64,000 nt of DNA from Bacteroidales bacterium (GCA_028690215.1 JAQVBQ010000004.1:1-64000); one strand, 5' to 3'. Shown: positions 17,180-27,118, counted from the stretch's first letter. Notes: generated by a model from the letters alone, not told the origin. Program-made: numbers and translations.

Positions 17180-18040
17180 ATGAGTTATAATCTGCTAAAA
17201 GGAAAAAGAGGACTTATATTCGGTGCTCTGAATGAAAATTCCATTGCATGGAAGACAGCACTGCGTGCGCACGAGGAGGGAGCTACATTTGTGCTGACAA
17301 ATACACCTGTTTCCATGAAGATGGGGACAATTGACAAGCTTGCAGAAATTTGCAATACCATTGTAATACCGGCTGATGCAACAAATGTTGAGGATCTGGA
17401 GAATCTTGTAAAGCAAGGAACGGAATTTCTCGGAGGAAAATTTGACTTCGTCCTTCACTCAATCGGGATGTCTCCAAATGTAAGGAAGGGTAGAACTTAT
17501 GATAATCTTGATTATAAATTTCTTCACCAGACACTAGATATATCAGCTCTCTCTTTTCACAAAGTACTTCAGACTTGCCGTAAATTCGATGCAATAAATG
17601 AGTGGGGTTCTGTTGTAGCGCTATCATATATTGCCGCTCAGAGGACATTGTACGGATACAATGACATGGCTGATGCCAAAGCTTTGCTTGAGTCGATTGC
17701 ACGGAGCTTCGGCTATATTTACGGCCGTGAAAAATTTATACGTATCAATACAGTGTCACAGTCTCCGACAATGACCACTGCCGGTGGCGGTATAATGGGT
17801 TTTGATAAACTTATGGATTTTGCCGAGAGGATGTCTCCACTGGGCAATGCAACAGCTGACGAGTGTGCCGATTATATAATCACACTCTTCTCCGACCTCA
17901 CAAAGAAGGTTACTATGCAGAATCTCTATCACGACGGTGGTTATTCGAGCATGGGTATGAGCCGTGCCGCAATGAACGTATATAATGAAGGGCTTGAGTA
18001 CACCGATGTTGAGGTGGACTTGTCAAAACATAAGAAATAG
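17180..18040 (+). CDS. fabI: FabI, enoyl-[acyl-carrier-protein] reductase (NADH)
   Basis: This 286-residue short-chain dehydrogenase catalyses the last step of each fatty acid elongation cycle, reducing the enoyl-ACP double bond. It begins MSYNLLKGKRGLIFGALNEN; the atypical cofactor loop and NSIAW are hallmarks of FabI. The catalytic segment is LSYIAAQRTLYGYNDM followed by ADAK, carrying the Tyr and Lys of the active site. VSQSPTMTTAGGGI corresponds to the substrate-binding loop. Length is slightly above the usual 260 residues, with a C-terminal extension. It is transcribed alone and followed by a terminator at 18093. Confidence 0.93.
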   Translation: MSYNLLKGKRGLIFGALNENSIAWKTALRAHEEGATFVLTNTPVSMKMGTIDKLAEICNTIVIPADATNVEDLENLVKQGTEFLGGKFDFVLHSIGMSPNVRKGRTYDNLDYKFLHQTLDISALSFHKVLQTCRKFDAINEWGSVVALSYIAAQRTLYGYNDMADAKALLESIARSFGYIYGREKFIRINTVSQSPTMTTAGGGIMGFDKLMDFAERMSPLGNATADECADYIITLFSDLTKKVTMQNLYHDGGYSSMGMSRAAMNVYNEGLEYTDVEVDLSKHKK

Positions 18041-18092
18041 CCTGATTTTATAAAAAGATCCCTTTTTTTTATAATTTTACTGAATAAACAAT

Positions 18093-18124
18093 ACTGTTAG
18101 GTTATCCTGACAGTTTTTGTTTTT
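18093..18124 (+). terminator. Rho-independent terminator after fabI
   Basis: ACTGTTAGG pairs with CCTGACAGT (one G-U wobble) around a TTAT loop, followed by TTTTTGTTTTT. Confidence 0.75.
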
Positions 18125-18156
18125 ATAAATATTTAATAATAAACAAAATCAGTAAA

Positions 18157-21100
18157 ATGAAAAAAGTCCTGGTAGTTCTTTTTATGTTTTTCTCTTTAAG
18201 CACTTTTGCACAGCAAAAGACGGGGACCGTCTATATGGTCTCCAATGCCCACTTCGACACTCAGTGGAACTGGACAGTCCAGACCTCTATCAGTGAGTAT
18301 TTAAGAAACACAATTAATCAGAATCTCAAACTTTTCGAGATGTACCCAGACTACGTCTTCAATTTTGAAGGAGGCGTGAAGTATAACTGGATGAAAGAGT
18401 ATTACCCTTTGCAATTTGAGAAGGTAAAGGAGTATGTAAAAAACGGAAGATGGCATATTAGTGGTGCATCCTGGGATGCAACTGACCCGAATATGCCCTC
18501 ACCAGAATCATTTTTCCGTAATATCCTTCTGGGTCAGCTCTTTTATAAACAGGAATTCGGAGTGAAATCGACTGATATATTTCTCCCGGATTGCTTCGGT
18601 TTCGGTTATACGTTGCCTACAGTTGCAGCACATTGCGGGTTAATCGGTTTTTCAACCCAAAAGCTTCAATGGCGTGCAAATCCATTCTATGGAGATGCTA
18701 AGGTGCCTTTTATGATAGGTCTCTGGCAAGGTCTTGACGGTTCCAGGATTGCTGCGGCATTGGATGCAAGAAATTATACCACTAAATACAAGGAGGATGT
18801 CAGTAAGGACAAGGAGATCAATGAACTTGTTGCGGCAAGTCCCAATAAAAAGGGATACAGGTATTACGGTACAGGTGATATAGGAGGATCTCCCACTATT
18901 TTAAGTGTCGAATCTGTCCAGAAGGCTGTCAATGGCAAAGGTGAGGGGCCGGTGAATGTTGTAAGCGCCACCTCTGATCAGTTGTTTAAGGAGTATTTGC
19001 CATTCTCTGCTCATCCTGAATTGCCGGTTTTCGATGGAGAGCTGCTTATGGATGTTCATGCGACAGGATGCTATACATCGCAATCAGCAATGAAACTTTT
19101 CAACAGACGAAACGAACAGCTTGCAGTTGCTGCTGAATCTGCATCTGTAATAGCAGATTGGATGGGAGGTGCAAATTACCCTTCAGCTAAAATTGCCGGT
19201 GCATGGAAGCGTTTTATCTGGCATCAGTTCCACGACGATCTGACCGGTACTAGTATTCCGCAGGCATACACCTTCTCCTGGAATGACGAGTTGCTGTCTC
19301 AAACACAGTTCAACGATATATTAGCTCATGCTTCCGCAAGTGTTGGAAGGACTTTGGATACAAGAACAAAAGGTATTCCGGTTGTGGTTTTCAACTCTCT
19401 GGCAATTCCAAGGAAGGAGATGGTTCATGTTTTTGTCCCTATGGAGACAAAACCTAAAGGGATAGCGGTTTACTCTCCAAAAGGGAAAAGGGTTAATGCA
19501 CAGTTGCTCTCATACTCGGACGGTAAGGCTGAGTTGGTTTTTGCTGCAGATGTTGAGTCGATGAGCTATTCTGTTTACGATCTTCGCACAACTGCAGGTA
19601 CGCCGGCGACCTCATTAAAGACAGGTAAAGATTGGATAGAGAATTCTCACTATAGGGTCAAGCTTGATAAGAACGGTGACATCAGCTCTATATACGATAA
19701 GATTAACCGGAAAGAGCTTGTTGAAAGCGGCAAATCGGTACGACTCGCGCTTCTTGCTGATAATATGTCAGTTAACTGGCCTGCATGGGAGATAACAAAA
19801 AAGAGTGTTGATGGCACACCGCTCCCGATATCTGATGATGTAAATATCTCAATTGCTGAAAAAGGCCCTGCAAGAGCCTCATTAAGAGTTGAACGCAGAT
19901 TCGGAGATTCCCGGTTCGTTCAGCTCATTTCTCTCTCAGACGGGGGAAGTGATGAGAGAATAGATATAAAAATAGATATTGACTGGAAACAGAGCAATGC
20001 ACTGTTAAAGGCAGAGTTTCCGCTGACTGTCTCAAATCCGCAGGCATCTTATGATTTGGGCCTCGGTTATGTCAAGAGGGGAAACAATACTATCACAGCT
20101 TATGAAGTATATGCTCATCAATGGGCAGATATTACCTCTGCCGACAACTCATATGGTGTCTCTGTTATTAACAACTGCAAGTACGGATGGGACAAGCCCG
20201 CCGACAACCTGATAAGGTTGACACTATTGCATACTCCGGGCACTACTGACAGGTTTACATATCAGAATAAGCAGGATTTCGGACATCATACTGTCACTTA
20301 TTCTATCATAGGGCATAAGGCAGACCTTGTAAGCTCAGGTATTTCAAGATTTGCGGACGGACAGAACAACCCGCTTTTTGCTTTTATCTCTGACAAACAT
20401 GCAGGTTATAACGGAAAAACCTTCTCTATGTTGAAAGTTGACTCAGAAAATATTGATATTAAGGCATTTAAAAAGGCGGAAGAGTCTGATGAATATGTTG
20501 TAAGGGTATATGAAAGGTCCGGTAAGGGTGCGGATAAAGCCACTATAGAGTTCGCTTCAGATATAGTATCTGCCTCTGAACTGAACGGAATAGAAGAGGT
20601 TGTTGGTAGTGCTGCATTTGAGGGTAATAAACTCTATGTTACCACCTCTTCGTTCAAGCCAAAGACCTTTAGTGTTAAATTGTCAGGGGGGATTAAAGGC
20701 AATGCGCCTGTACCAAGTGAGCAGATTGAACTCAATTATAATGCTCAGGCATATACCTCTGATGCTTTCAGGGATATTGCCGATATTGACGGGAAAGGAA
20801 GTTCATACTCATACGATCTTCTGCCAGAGGTTTTGTCTGCGGAAGGAGTCGATTTTAAATTTGGAGCTATTGGCAGGAGTAATATTTTAAGATGTGATGG
20901 CAAGCCGATTGTCCTGCAGGCAAGCGAAAAGCCGAGGACACTCTATCTTCTGGCTGCCTCTGCCACTTCTGACAAGGAGGTTGTATTCAATGTTCAAGGA
21001 AAAGATATCAAGTGCCTGATTCCATATTTCTCCGGCTTCACCGGTCAGTGGGGATGGCAGGGAAACGGCTATCTTAAGGGAGCTTCGGTAGCTTATGCAG

Positions 21101-21303
21101 GAACACACAGACATAATAAGGTTTATGGTAATGAACCGTATGTATTCACATATATGTTCAAGATTGCCTTACCTGTACCGGAAGGATGCACCAGGATAGA
21201 ACTGCCTGATGATAAGGATATAATGATTTTTGCGGCTACTGTATCAGATGAGAAACAGGGTACTTTCTCGGTTGCAACGGAAAATGTCACAGTTCCCAGG
21301 TAA
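18157..21303 (+). CDS. Secreted GH38 family alpha-mannosidase
   Basis: This 1048-residue glycoside hydrolase has a clear signal peptide (KVLVVLFMFFSLSTFAQ, cleavage near residue 19) and so acts in the periplasm or outside. The GH38 catalytic domain shows the zinc motif SNAHFDTQWNWT, the region LPDCFGFGYTLPTVAAHC with the nucleophile Asp, and FIWHQFHDDLTGTSIPQAY with zinc-binding residues. Helical and beta-sandwich C-terminal domains follow. GH38 enzymes release alpha-linked mannose, for example from N-glycans. The adjacent MFS gene, 34 bases downstream, probably imports a released sugar. No SusC/SusD pair is nearby. Length is normal for bacterial GH38. Confidence 0.9.
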   Translation: MKKVLVVLFMFFSLSTFAQQKTGTVYMVSNAHFDTQWNWTVQTSISEYLRNTINQNLKLFEMYPDYVFNFEGGVKYNWMKEYYPLQFEKVKEYVKNGRWHISGASWDATDPNMPSPESFFRNILLGQLFYKQEFGVKSTDIFLPDCFGFGYTLPTVAAHCGLIGFSTQKLQWRANPFYGDAKVPFMIGLWQGLDGSRIAAALDARNYTTKYKEDVSKDKEINELVAASPNKKGYRYYGTGDIGGSPTILSVESVQKAVNGKGEGPVNVVSATSDQLFKEYLPFSAHPELPVFDGELLMDVHATGCYTSQSAMKLFNRRNEQLAVAAESASVIADWMGGANYPSAKIAGAWKRFIWHQFHDDLTGTSIPQAYTFSWNDELLSQTQFNDILAHASASVGRTLDTRTKGIPVVVFNSLAIPRKEMVHVFVPMETKPKGIAVYSPKGKRVNAQLLSYSDGKAELVFAADVESMSYSVYDLRTTAGTPATSLKTGKDWIENSHYRVKLDKNGDISSIYDKINRKELVESGKSVRLALLADNMSVNWPAWEITKKSVDGTPLPISDDVNISIAEKGPARASLRVERRFGDSRFVQLISLSDGGSDERIDIKIDIDWKQSNALLKAEFPLTVSNPQASYDLGLGYVKRGNNTITAYEVYAHQWADITSADNSYGVSVINNCKYGWDKPADNLIRLTLLHTPGTTDRFTYQNKQDFGHHTVTYSIIGHKADLVSSGISRFADGQNNPLFAFISDKHAGYNGKTFSMLKVDSENIDIKAFKKAEESDEYVVRVYERSGKGADKATIEFASDIVSASELNGIEEVVGSAAFEGNKLYVTTSSFKPKTFSVKLSGGIKGNAPVPSEQIELNYNAQAYTSDAFRDIADIDGKGSSYSYDLLPEVLSAEGVDFKFGAIGRSNILRCDGKPIVLQASEKPRTLYLLAASATSDKEVVFNVQGKDIKCLIPYFSGFTGQWGWQGNGYLKGASVAYAGTHRHNKVYGNEPYVFTYMFKIALPVPEGCTRIELPDDKDIMIFAATVSDEKQGTFSVATENVTVPR

Positions 21304-21337
21304 AAAATCTAATTTTTAATATTAAAATTTTTTGAAA

Positions 21338-22519
21338 ATGTCAGATTCAGAAAAAAATAGTATAGGAAAAATTCTTCCTGTGTTATTTGGATTTTTTGTA
21401 ATGGGTTTCTGCGATGTTGTCGGCATCTCAACCAGTTATATTAAAATTGATTTCAATTTAAGCGAAACTATGGCAGGATTTATTCCGACCATGGTTTTCC
21501 TATGGTTTCTATTGTTGTCGGTCCCTACGGCAATGCTAATGAACAGGATTGGCAGGAAAAAAAGCGTTCAGCTGAGCAATGTGATTACTATTGTCGGTAT
21601 GATGATCCCATTCTTTTCTTACAACCTTGTCACATGTATGATTGCCTTTACTCTGTTGGGTATTGGTAATACAATTCTGCAGGTGTCTCTTAATCCGTTG
21701 CTTACAAATGTTATAAAAGGTGAGAGGTTGACCAGCTCCCTTACAGCAGGACAGGTTATCAAGGCGGTATCCTCATTTTGCGGTCCATTCATTGCCGCCT
21801 TTGCCGCATACTATTTCGGTACATGGAAGTCACTCTTTCCGATATTTGCCGCCATTACTCTTATATCATCGCTATGGCTGGCTTTTACTCATATTCCTGA
21901 AGAAAAAAGAGATAACCCTGCATCAGGTTCAAATACGAGCATACAAAAAACCTTTTCTCTACTGAAAGAACGAACCTTACTCTTTCTTTTTCTGGGGATT
22001 GTAGCTGTGGTGGGTGTTGATGTGGGAACAAACACACTTACCCCGAAACTTCTCATGGAACGTTGTTCTATGGATGTCGCCACAGCAGGTTATGGATCGA
22101 GTGTCTATTTCCTTTGCCGTACAGTAGGTGCCTTCATTGGTGCTTTTTTGCTGATGAAAATCTCTGAAAAACTCTATTTCAGGACACACGTCATCCTTGC
22201 CGTTGCAGCTGCCATCGGACTCTTCTTTGTCTCCTCAAATGTTGGTATACTTATATTGTTGGGTTTACTGGGTTACTCAATCTCCACATTTTTCCCTATA
22301 ATATATTCAATGGCTATTAAAAATAGCCCTGATAAGGCAAACGAAATATCAGGCCTCTTAATAACCGGTGTTGTGGGCGGTGGGGTTACCCCTCCTTTGA
22401 TGGGTCTCTTCGCTGATTTGACAGGAAGTCAGGCCGGATCACTGGCTGTCATATCTTTTTTTATTCTCTATCTTGGTTCTCTTGCTTTTCTTAACAGAGA
22501 AACTAAGAGAACTTTGTAG
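21338..22519 (+). CDS. Sugar-type MFS transporter
   Basis: The 393-residue protein has about 12 hydrophobic segments and the MFS signature NRIGRKKSVQLSN between segments 2 and 3. The general pattern (VLFGFFVMGFCDVVGI near the start, GIGNTILQVSLNPLL in the middle) resembles the fucose/glucose-type sugar transporters of Bacteroidota. It would move a sugar across the inner membrane with a cation. I start at the ATG at 21338; an in-frame TTG at 21332 adds only two residues. It follows the alpha-mannosidase by 34 bases and ends at a strong terminator, so the two form one operon. Substrate is inferred from context. Confidence 0.85.
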   Translation: MSDSEKNSIGKILPVLFGFFVMGFCDVVGISTSYIKIDFNLSETMAGFIPTMVFLWFLLLSVPTAMLMNRIGRKKSVQLSNVITIVGMMIPFFSYNLVTCMIAFTLLGIGNTILQVSLNPLLTNVIKGERLTSSLTAGQVIKAVSSFCGPFIAAFAAYYFGTWKSLFPIFAAITLISSLWLAFTHIPEEKRDNPASGSNTSIQKTFSLLKERTLLFLFLGIVAVVGVDVGTNTLTPKLLMERCSMDVATAGYGSSVYFLCRTVGAFIGAFLLMKISEKLYFRTHVILAVAAAIGLFFVSSNVGILILLGLLGYSISTFFPIIYSMAIKNSPDKANEISGLLITGVVGGGVTPPLMGLFADLTGSQAGSLAVISFFILYLGSLAFLNRETKRTL

Positions 22520-22540
22520 ATTCTGACACAGACAGATTTG

Positions 22541-22573
22541 AGGCATCGGTCAGATTTGACCGATGCCTTTTTT
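22541..22573 (+). terminator. Rho-independent terminator after the MFS gene
   Basis: GGCATCGGTCA pairs perfectly with TGACCGATGCC around a GATT loop (plus an outer A-T pair), then T6. Confidence 0.9.
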
Positions 22574-22640
22574 ACATTGTCAGAAGGACTTGTTTGGAAC
22601 ATTTATTGTATGTTTTACATACTTCAGTAAAAGTGAAAAA

Positions 22641-25154
22641 ATGTTCCAGAAATTAAGATATTTATTCATACTGATTCCGGTTTTGTCTTTCAATGCCGCT
22701 TCGGTAGCAGCGCAGCAGACCACAAAGACAGTTATCAGCGGAGTTGTCGCAGATTCAAAAAACGGATCTCCTCTTTATCTGGCGGAGATTTTAATAGAGG
22801 GAACGGTTCAGGGGACAACGACTGATCAGAATGGTTATTTTTACATGACTACTGATCGTGCCAATGTCAGCCTAAGGGTGTCGAGAATGGGGTACAACAC
22901 AGAGACAGTTAAAATACTGAACAATAATTCGGAAAATCTAAGTATTTTAATGACACCTGCTATTGTTGAACTTGAAGAGGTTGTTGTCAAATCCGACAGG
23001 GTCAGATACAGAAATAAGAACAATCCGGCCGTATCACTGATAGATAGTGTCGTTGCATATAGAAATCAGAACAGGATTGAAAGTTTTGATTTCCTCAAGT
23101 ACGGAAAGTATGAGAAGACTCAATTTGCTCTCAGTAATATCTCTCCGGAGTTTAAACAAAGCAAATCTCTCAGGAAGGTCAACTTTATTTTTGACAATAT
23201 CGATACAGTCAAACAACCCGGTAAGGAGCTCCTCCCGCTTTATATAAAAGAGACACTTTCAGACTATTACTACAGGAAAAATCCAAGGGCGGAAAATGAG
23301 ATTGTCAAGGCAGACAAGATGGTGAACTTTGAAGGATATCTTGACAATAACGGAATTACTGCATATATGAAACATCTATATCAGGATATCGATATCTACG
23401 ACATGAACATAACATTCCTGACAAACCGTTTTTTAAGCCCTATTGCCAATACGGCACCTATTTTCTACAGATATTATATAAAGGATACTCTTGATATAGA
23501 CGGAATCAAGTGTGTAAAGCTGTTCTTTACACCGAGAAGTAAGGCGGATATGCTTTTTCAGGGCTATATGTTTGTCTCTCTCGATGGCTCTTACGGGGTA
23601 AAGAAAATCGACATGGGGGTTAACAGGAATATCAACCTCAATTGGGTGAAGGATGTTAAGATTACGCAGGAATTCACAAAGAGTCAGAACGGAAAGTGGA
23701 TAATCTCCTTTGATGAGCTTTCGGTGGACTTCGGATTCAACCAGCAGGGACTTGGAATATATGGGCAGAGGAGTGTCTCTTACAGGGACTATGTTACCAA
23801 TGTTCCGTTTGATGAGGGGAAATTCAAGAAGAGTATTCCGGTTGTCGATAGCATAAAAAAGAGTGATGAATACTGGCAGGAGAACAGATACACAGAACTC
23901 TCGGACAGTGAGGAGGCAATATATTCGAATCTTGACAGCCTTCAGCGAGTGCCTGCGTTCAGGAGAACAATGGATATAATGAGGCTCGCCTTTGCCGGTT
24001 TCCATGATTTCGGAAAATTCGAGCTTGGACCAGTAGGAACATTTGCCAGCTACAATCCTATCGAGGGGGCAAGGGTAAAGATAGGGGGAAGAACGACTCC
24101 GAAACTCTTCAAAAAGCTGATTCTGGAGGGTTATCTGGCATACGGGCTAAAGGATGAGAAATTTAAGTACAATGTCGGGGCAGCATACTCTTTAACTAAG
24201 AATTCAGTATATGATTTTCCTGTAAAGAGTCTCAGGGTTAATTATCAGGTTGATACAAAAGTTCCCGGACAGCAGCTCTATTATGTTCAGGAGGGGAATG
24301 CCCTTCTCTCCTTTAAAAGAGGTGTAGATGACAAAATGTTTTACAACAAGACCTTTAAGGCTGAATTCCTGAACGAGTTCGAAAATCACTTCTCCTATAC
24401 ACTTGGGTATAACTATACCCGGCAATCTCCCGGCGGGGTCCTCGATTTCAAGCCGATAGATATTTCTGAAGTAAGCCTTAAGCTTAGATATGCACCCAAT
24501 GAACGTTTCTATCAAGGTAAACTATATCGTGAATCGGTTTCAAGCAAATTTCCTATAATTATGTTTGATTACATCCACGGTTCTAAGGCTTTAGGCGGGG
24601 ATTACGATTATAACACATTAAAATTCAACCTATATCAAATGCTATATCCGGCTTTGATCGGTTATACAACAGTGAGACTTGAGGGGGCCGCTACTTTCGG
24701 AGAGATGCCTTATCCGCTTTTGGATATTCATAATGCAAATCAGACATATTATTATCAGTCAATTGCTTATAACCTTATGAACTTCCTTGAGTTTGTATCG
24801 GACAGATATGTCTCCCTCAATATAGACCACTGTTTCAATGGGTTTATCTTCAACAAGATCCCTGTTGTGAAAAAGTTAGGGCTCAGGGAGGTGATAACTT
24901 TCAAAGTGTTGTATGGTGGGTTGAGTGACAAGAATAATCCCGTGACCAACATAAACCAAATGAAGTTTCCTGTGAACTCCGACGGTGAGATAACTACTTT
25001 TGCCTTGGGCAAGGAGCCCTATGTGGAGGTGGGCGTTGCCATTGCGAATATCTTCAAGTTTGTCAGAGTGGATTATATACACCGGCTTACTTACCTGGAC
25101 CACCCGAATGTGGCAAGATCCGGGATTAGGATTATGTTTAAGTTTGATATATAG
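22641..25154 (+). CDS. DUF5686 outer-membrane protein with carboxypeptidase-regulatory-like N-domain
   Basis: This 837-residue protein starts with a signal peptide (residues 1 to about 25, ending AASVAAQQ). A CarboxypepD_reg-like beta domain follows (ISGVVADSKNGSPLYLAEIL through TTDQNGYFYMTT), of the kind found before TonB-dependent barrels. The remainder is rich in aromatic, alternating beta strands and ends in FKFDI, a typical outer-membrane C-terminal aromatic strand; it matches DUF5686. I start at the ATG at 22641: the longer frame from 22563 would place 26 unrelated residues ahead of the signal peptide and overlap the terminator. It has no plug domain, so it is not a usual SusC. Its role is unknown; an outer-membrane structural or export function is possible. 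Confidence 0.85.
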   Translation: MFQKLRYLFILIPVLSFNAASVAAQQTTKTVISGVVADSKNGSPLYLAEILIEGTVQGTTTDQNGYFYMTTDRANVSLRVSRMGYNTETVKILNNNSENLSILMTPAIVELEEVVVKSDRVRYRNKNNPAVSLIDSVVAYRNQNRIESFDFLKYGKYEKTQFALSNISPEFKQSKSLRKVNFIFDNIDTVKQPGKELLPLYIKETLSDYYYRKNPRAENEIVKADKMVNFEGYLDNNGITAYMKHLYQDIDIYDMNITFLTNRFLSPIANTAPIFYRYYIKDTLDIDGIKCVKLFFTPRSKADMLFQGYMFVSLDGSYGVKKIDMGVNRNINLNWVKDVKITQEFTKSQNGKWIISFDELSVDFGFNQQGLGIYGQRSVSYRDYVTNVPFDEGKFKKSIPVVDSIKKSDEYWQENRYTELSDSEEAIYSNLDSLQRVPAFRRTMDIMRLAFAGFHDFGKFELGPVGTFASYNPIEGARVKIGGRTTPKLFKKLILEGYLAYGLKDEKFKYNVGAAYSLTKNSVYDFPVKSLRVNYQVDTKVPGQQLYYVQEGNALLSFKRGVDDKMFYNKTFKAEFLNEFENHFSYTLGYNYTRQSPGGVLDFKPIDISEVSLKLRYAPNERFYQGKLYRESVSSKFPIIMFDYIHGSKALGGDYDYNTLKFNLYQMLYPALIGYTTVRLEGAATFGEMPYPLLDIHNANQTYYYQSIAYNLMNFLEFVSDRYVSLNIDHCFNGFIFNKIPVVKKLGLREVITFKVLYGGLSDKNNPVTNINQMKFPVNSDGEITTFALGKEPYVEVGVAIANIFKFVRVDYIHRLTYLDHPNVARSGIRIMFKFDI

Positions 25155-25224
25155 TTATGTCTATTTAGTGGAGTCTGAAATGGTGTAAGTATAAATAAAA
25201 ATATGATATATCAAAATATTACCA

Positions 25225-25232
25225 TACCTTTG
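25225..25232 (+). promoter_or_regulatory. Possible -7 promoter element for the nitronate monooxygenase-like gene
   Basis: TACCTTTG matches TAnnTTTG. It would give a leader of about 160 nt before the ATG at 25400, so the assignment is tentative. No other signal was seen in the 245-base gap. Confidence 0.4.
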
Positions 25233-25399
25233 TCAATAAGACAATCAAGTTTAGATTGACTTGCCCATGGCAATTCATTGTATTGCTGAAGTATAGCAAG
25301 CTTCCTCATCGTCAAAATCAAAATCAACTTTCTTGTTTTTATTACTGACCACAATAGTGCTCAGTCTGTTTTTTGTGTATAGTGTAATTTTTTTATGAG

Positions 25400-26497
25400 A
25401 TGAAATCATTTTTTATAGGTAATAAAGAGGTACAGATCCCAATTATTCAAGGAGGGATGGGTGTAGGTATCTCATTATCCGGATTAGCTGCGGCTGTTGC
25501 CAATGAGGGAGGAGTAGGGGTTATTTCATGTGCCGGAATAGGCCTTTTATACAAGCGGACTCCTGCTGATTATCTGAAAGACAGTATTTGGGGATTGAAG
25601 GAAGAGCTGCGCAAGGTTCGTGAAAAAACGAACGGTATCGTTGGTGTAAACATTATGGTTGCACTTACCAATTTTGCAGATATGGTCCGTACCTCAATAG
25701 AGGAGAAAGCTGACATTATTTTTTCCGGAGCCGGGTTGCCATTGGATTTACCATCCTATCTTAAACCTGACAGTAAGACACTTCTTGTACCAATAGTTTC
25801 TTCAGCAAGAGCGGCTAAGCTGATTTGCCACAAATGGTCTACAAACTTTAATTATCTGCCTGATGCAATCGTGGTTGAGGGACCTAAAGCCGGAGGACAT
25901 TTAGGTTTTAAGAGAGATCAGATTGAAGATGAAAACTATATGCTTGAACATATCGTTCCTGAAGTTGTTGAAATAGCGTCACAATATGCCGCGGAGAAAA
26001 GAATCCCGGTAATAGCTGCCGGCGGGATAACTAATGGGGAGGATATGTTAAAGTTTATAAATCTTGGGGCTGAAGCTGTACAGCTGGGTAGCCTGTTTGT
26101 TCCCACTTATGAGTGCGATGCTTCTGATGCGTTTAAAAATGTCTATATTGATTCATCAATAGAAGATCTTTCAATTATTCAAAGTCCTGTAGGTATGCCC
26201 GGGCGTGCGTTTGGAGGTAAATTCATCAAGAGTGTAAGTATGGGTGAACAAAAACCAAAGGGATGCCCTTATCACTGTATTAAGACCTGTGACTTCTCCA
26301 ATAGTCCTTATTGCATCATGAAAGCCCTTTTTAATGCATCTAAGGGCAATATGAATAAGGGATATGCGTTTGCCGGAGCCAATGCTTTTCTGGCAGACAA
26401 GATGAGTAGTGTCAAAGAGGTAATTCAGAGGCTTAAGTATGAGATTGAGCTGGCACAAATAAAATTTGATGCATTATTGCTCCAGGCAGTAAAATAG
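25400..26497 (+). CDS. Nitronate monooxygenase-like FMN protein (2-nitropropane dioxygenase family)
   Basis: The 365-residue TIM-barrel flavoprotein has the N-terminal IIQGGMGVGISLSGL, the phosphate-binding EGPKAGGHLGF and IPVIAAGGITNGEDM, then GAEAVQLGSLFV, all typical of the NMO/FabK-like family. Members oxidise alkyl nitronates or, as FabK, reduce enoyl-ACP. The extra C-terminal segment with KGCPYHCIKTCDFSNSPYC is a Cys-rich feature found in a subfamily of these proteins in anaerobes. Because fabI is already present, a FabK role is not needed, but I cannot exclude it. The next gene starts 26 bases downstream, so they may be cotranscribed. Confidence 0.8.
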   Translation: MKSFFIGNKEVQIPIIQGGMGVGISLSGLAAAVANEGGVGVISCAGIGLLYKRTPADYLKDSIWGLKEELRKVREKTNGIVGVNIMVALTNFADMVRTSIEEKADIIFSGAGLPLDLPSYLKPDSKTLLVPIVSSARAAKLICHKWSTNFNYLPDAIVVEGPKAGGHLGFKRDQIEDENYMLEHIVPEVVEIASQYAAEKRIPVIAAGGITNGEDMLKFINLGAEAVQLGSLFVPTYECDASDAFKNVYIDSSIEDLSIIQSPVGMPGRAFGGKFIKSVSMGEQKPKGCPYHCIKTCDFSNSPYCIMKALFNASKGNMNKGYAFAGANAFLADKMSSVKEVIQRLKYEIELAQIKFDALLLQAVK

Positions 26498-26523
26498 ATT
26501 AACATTAAAATAAATAGTAGTAG

Positions 26524-26967
26524 ATGGCAAGAACTTCATTTAATAAAAGAGAGCTGGAAAAGAAAAAGCAACAAAAAAGAGAAGAAAAGAATAAGCGTAA
26601 AGAAGAGCGAAAACTAGCAGGTGGAAGCGGGTCTTTTGAAGATATGATTGCTTATGTAGATGAGAATGGTGTTATAACAAGTACACCTCCGGATCCTTTT
26701 AATAAGAAAGAGGTTATAGCCGAAAATATATCTGTCTCAACTCCTAAGCAAGAGGACATAGTTATCCCCGTTTATATTGGCATTGTAGACCATTTTAACA
26801 CCGATAAGGGTTATGGATTTATAAGGGAGACCGGTGGAAGTTCAGAAAAATTCTTTTTTCATGTCAGTGACACTAACGGCGATCTAGAAGAGAGAGCTAC
26901 TGTCACATTTGAACTGGAAAGAGGTCTGAAAGGGATGGTTGCTGTTAGAATTAATAAAGCTAAATAA
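26524..26967 (+). CDS. Cold-shock-domain protein with a basic N-terminal extension
   Basis: The last about 65 residues of this 147-residue protein form a CSD: YIGIVDHFNTDKGYGFI with the RNP1-like KGYGFI, then KFFFHVSDTNGDLEE with the RNP2-like FFFHVSD. The N-terminal 35 residues are strongly basic and probably helical or disordered (ELEKKKQQKREEKNKRK). It would bind single-stranded RNA or DNA as a chaperone. The extended form is found in Bacteroidota. The stop codon lies inside the stem of the following terminator. Confidence 0.85.
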   Translation: MARTSFNKRELEKKKQQKREEKNKRKEERKLAGGSGSFEDMIAYVDENGVITSTPPDPFNKKEVIAENISVSTPKQEDIVIPVYIGIVDHFNTDKGYGFIRETGGSSEKFFFHVSDTNGDLEERATVTFELERGLKGMVAVRINKAK

Positions 26968-26990
26968 CGTTTTACTGTTATTTAGCTTTA
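26955..26990 (+). terminator. Terminator after the cold-shock-domain gene
   Basis: TAAAGCTAAATAAC (26955-26968) pairs perfectly with 26977-26990 around an 8-nt loop. The stem includes the stop codon and ends in an A/T-rich run, so it may also serve transcripts arriving from the tRNA side. Confidence 0.7.
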
Positions 26991-26998
26991 TCTATTTG

Positions 26999-27072
26999 CG
27001 GTCTGGACGGGACTCGAACCCGCGACCCCATGCGTGACAGGCATGTATTCTAACCAACTGAACTACCAAACC
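26999..27072 (-). tRNA. tRNA-Asp (anticodon GTC)
   Basis: On the minus strand the cloverleaf is complete: acceptor GGTTTGG with CCAGACC (one G-T pair), anticodon loop CTGTCAC giving GTC, variable region, and T arm GCGGGTTCGAGTCCCGT. The discriminator base is G, as expected for tRNA-Asp, and CCA is not encoded. Length is 74 nt. Confidence 0.95.
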
Positions 27073-27110
27073 TTTTTATGTTCCCCAAACCTAGTTCGTG
27101 ATTGGGATTG

Positions 27111-27118
27111 CAAAGATA
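27111..27118 (-). promoter_or_regulatory. -7 promoter element for tRNA-Asp
   Basis: TATCTTTG on the minus strand lies 38 bases upstream of the tRNA 5' end. Confidence 0.55.

Noticed and set aside
25155..25399. Possible small gene or riboswitch before the nitronate monooxygenase-like gene
   Set aside because: No open frame of note and no convincing conserved RNA structure; only a possible -7 box at 25225.
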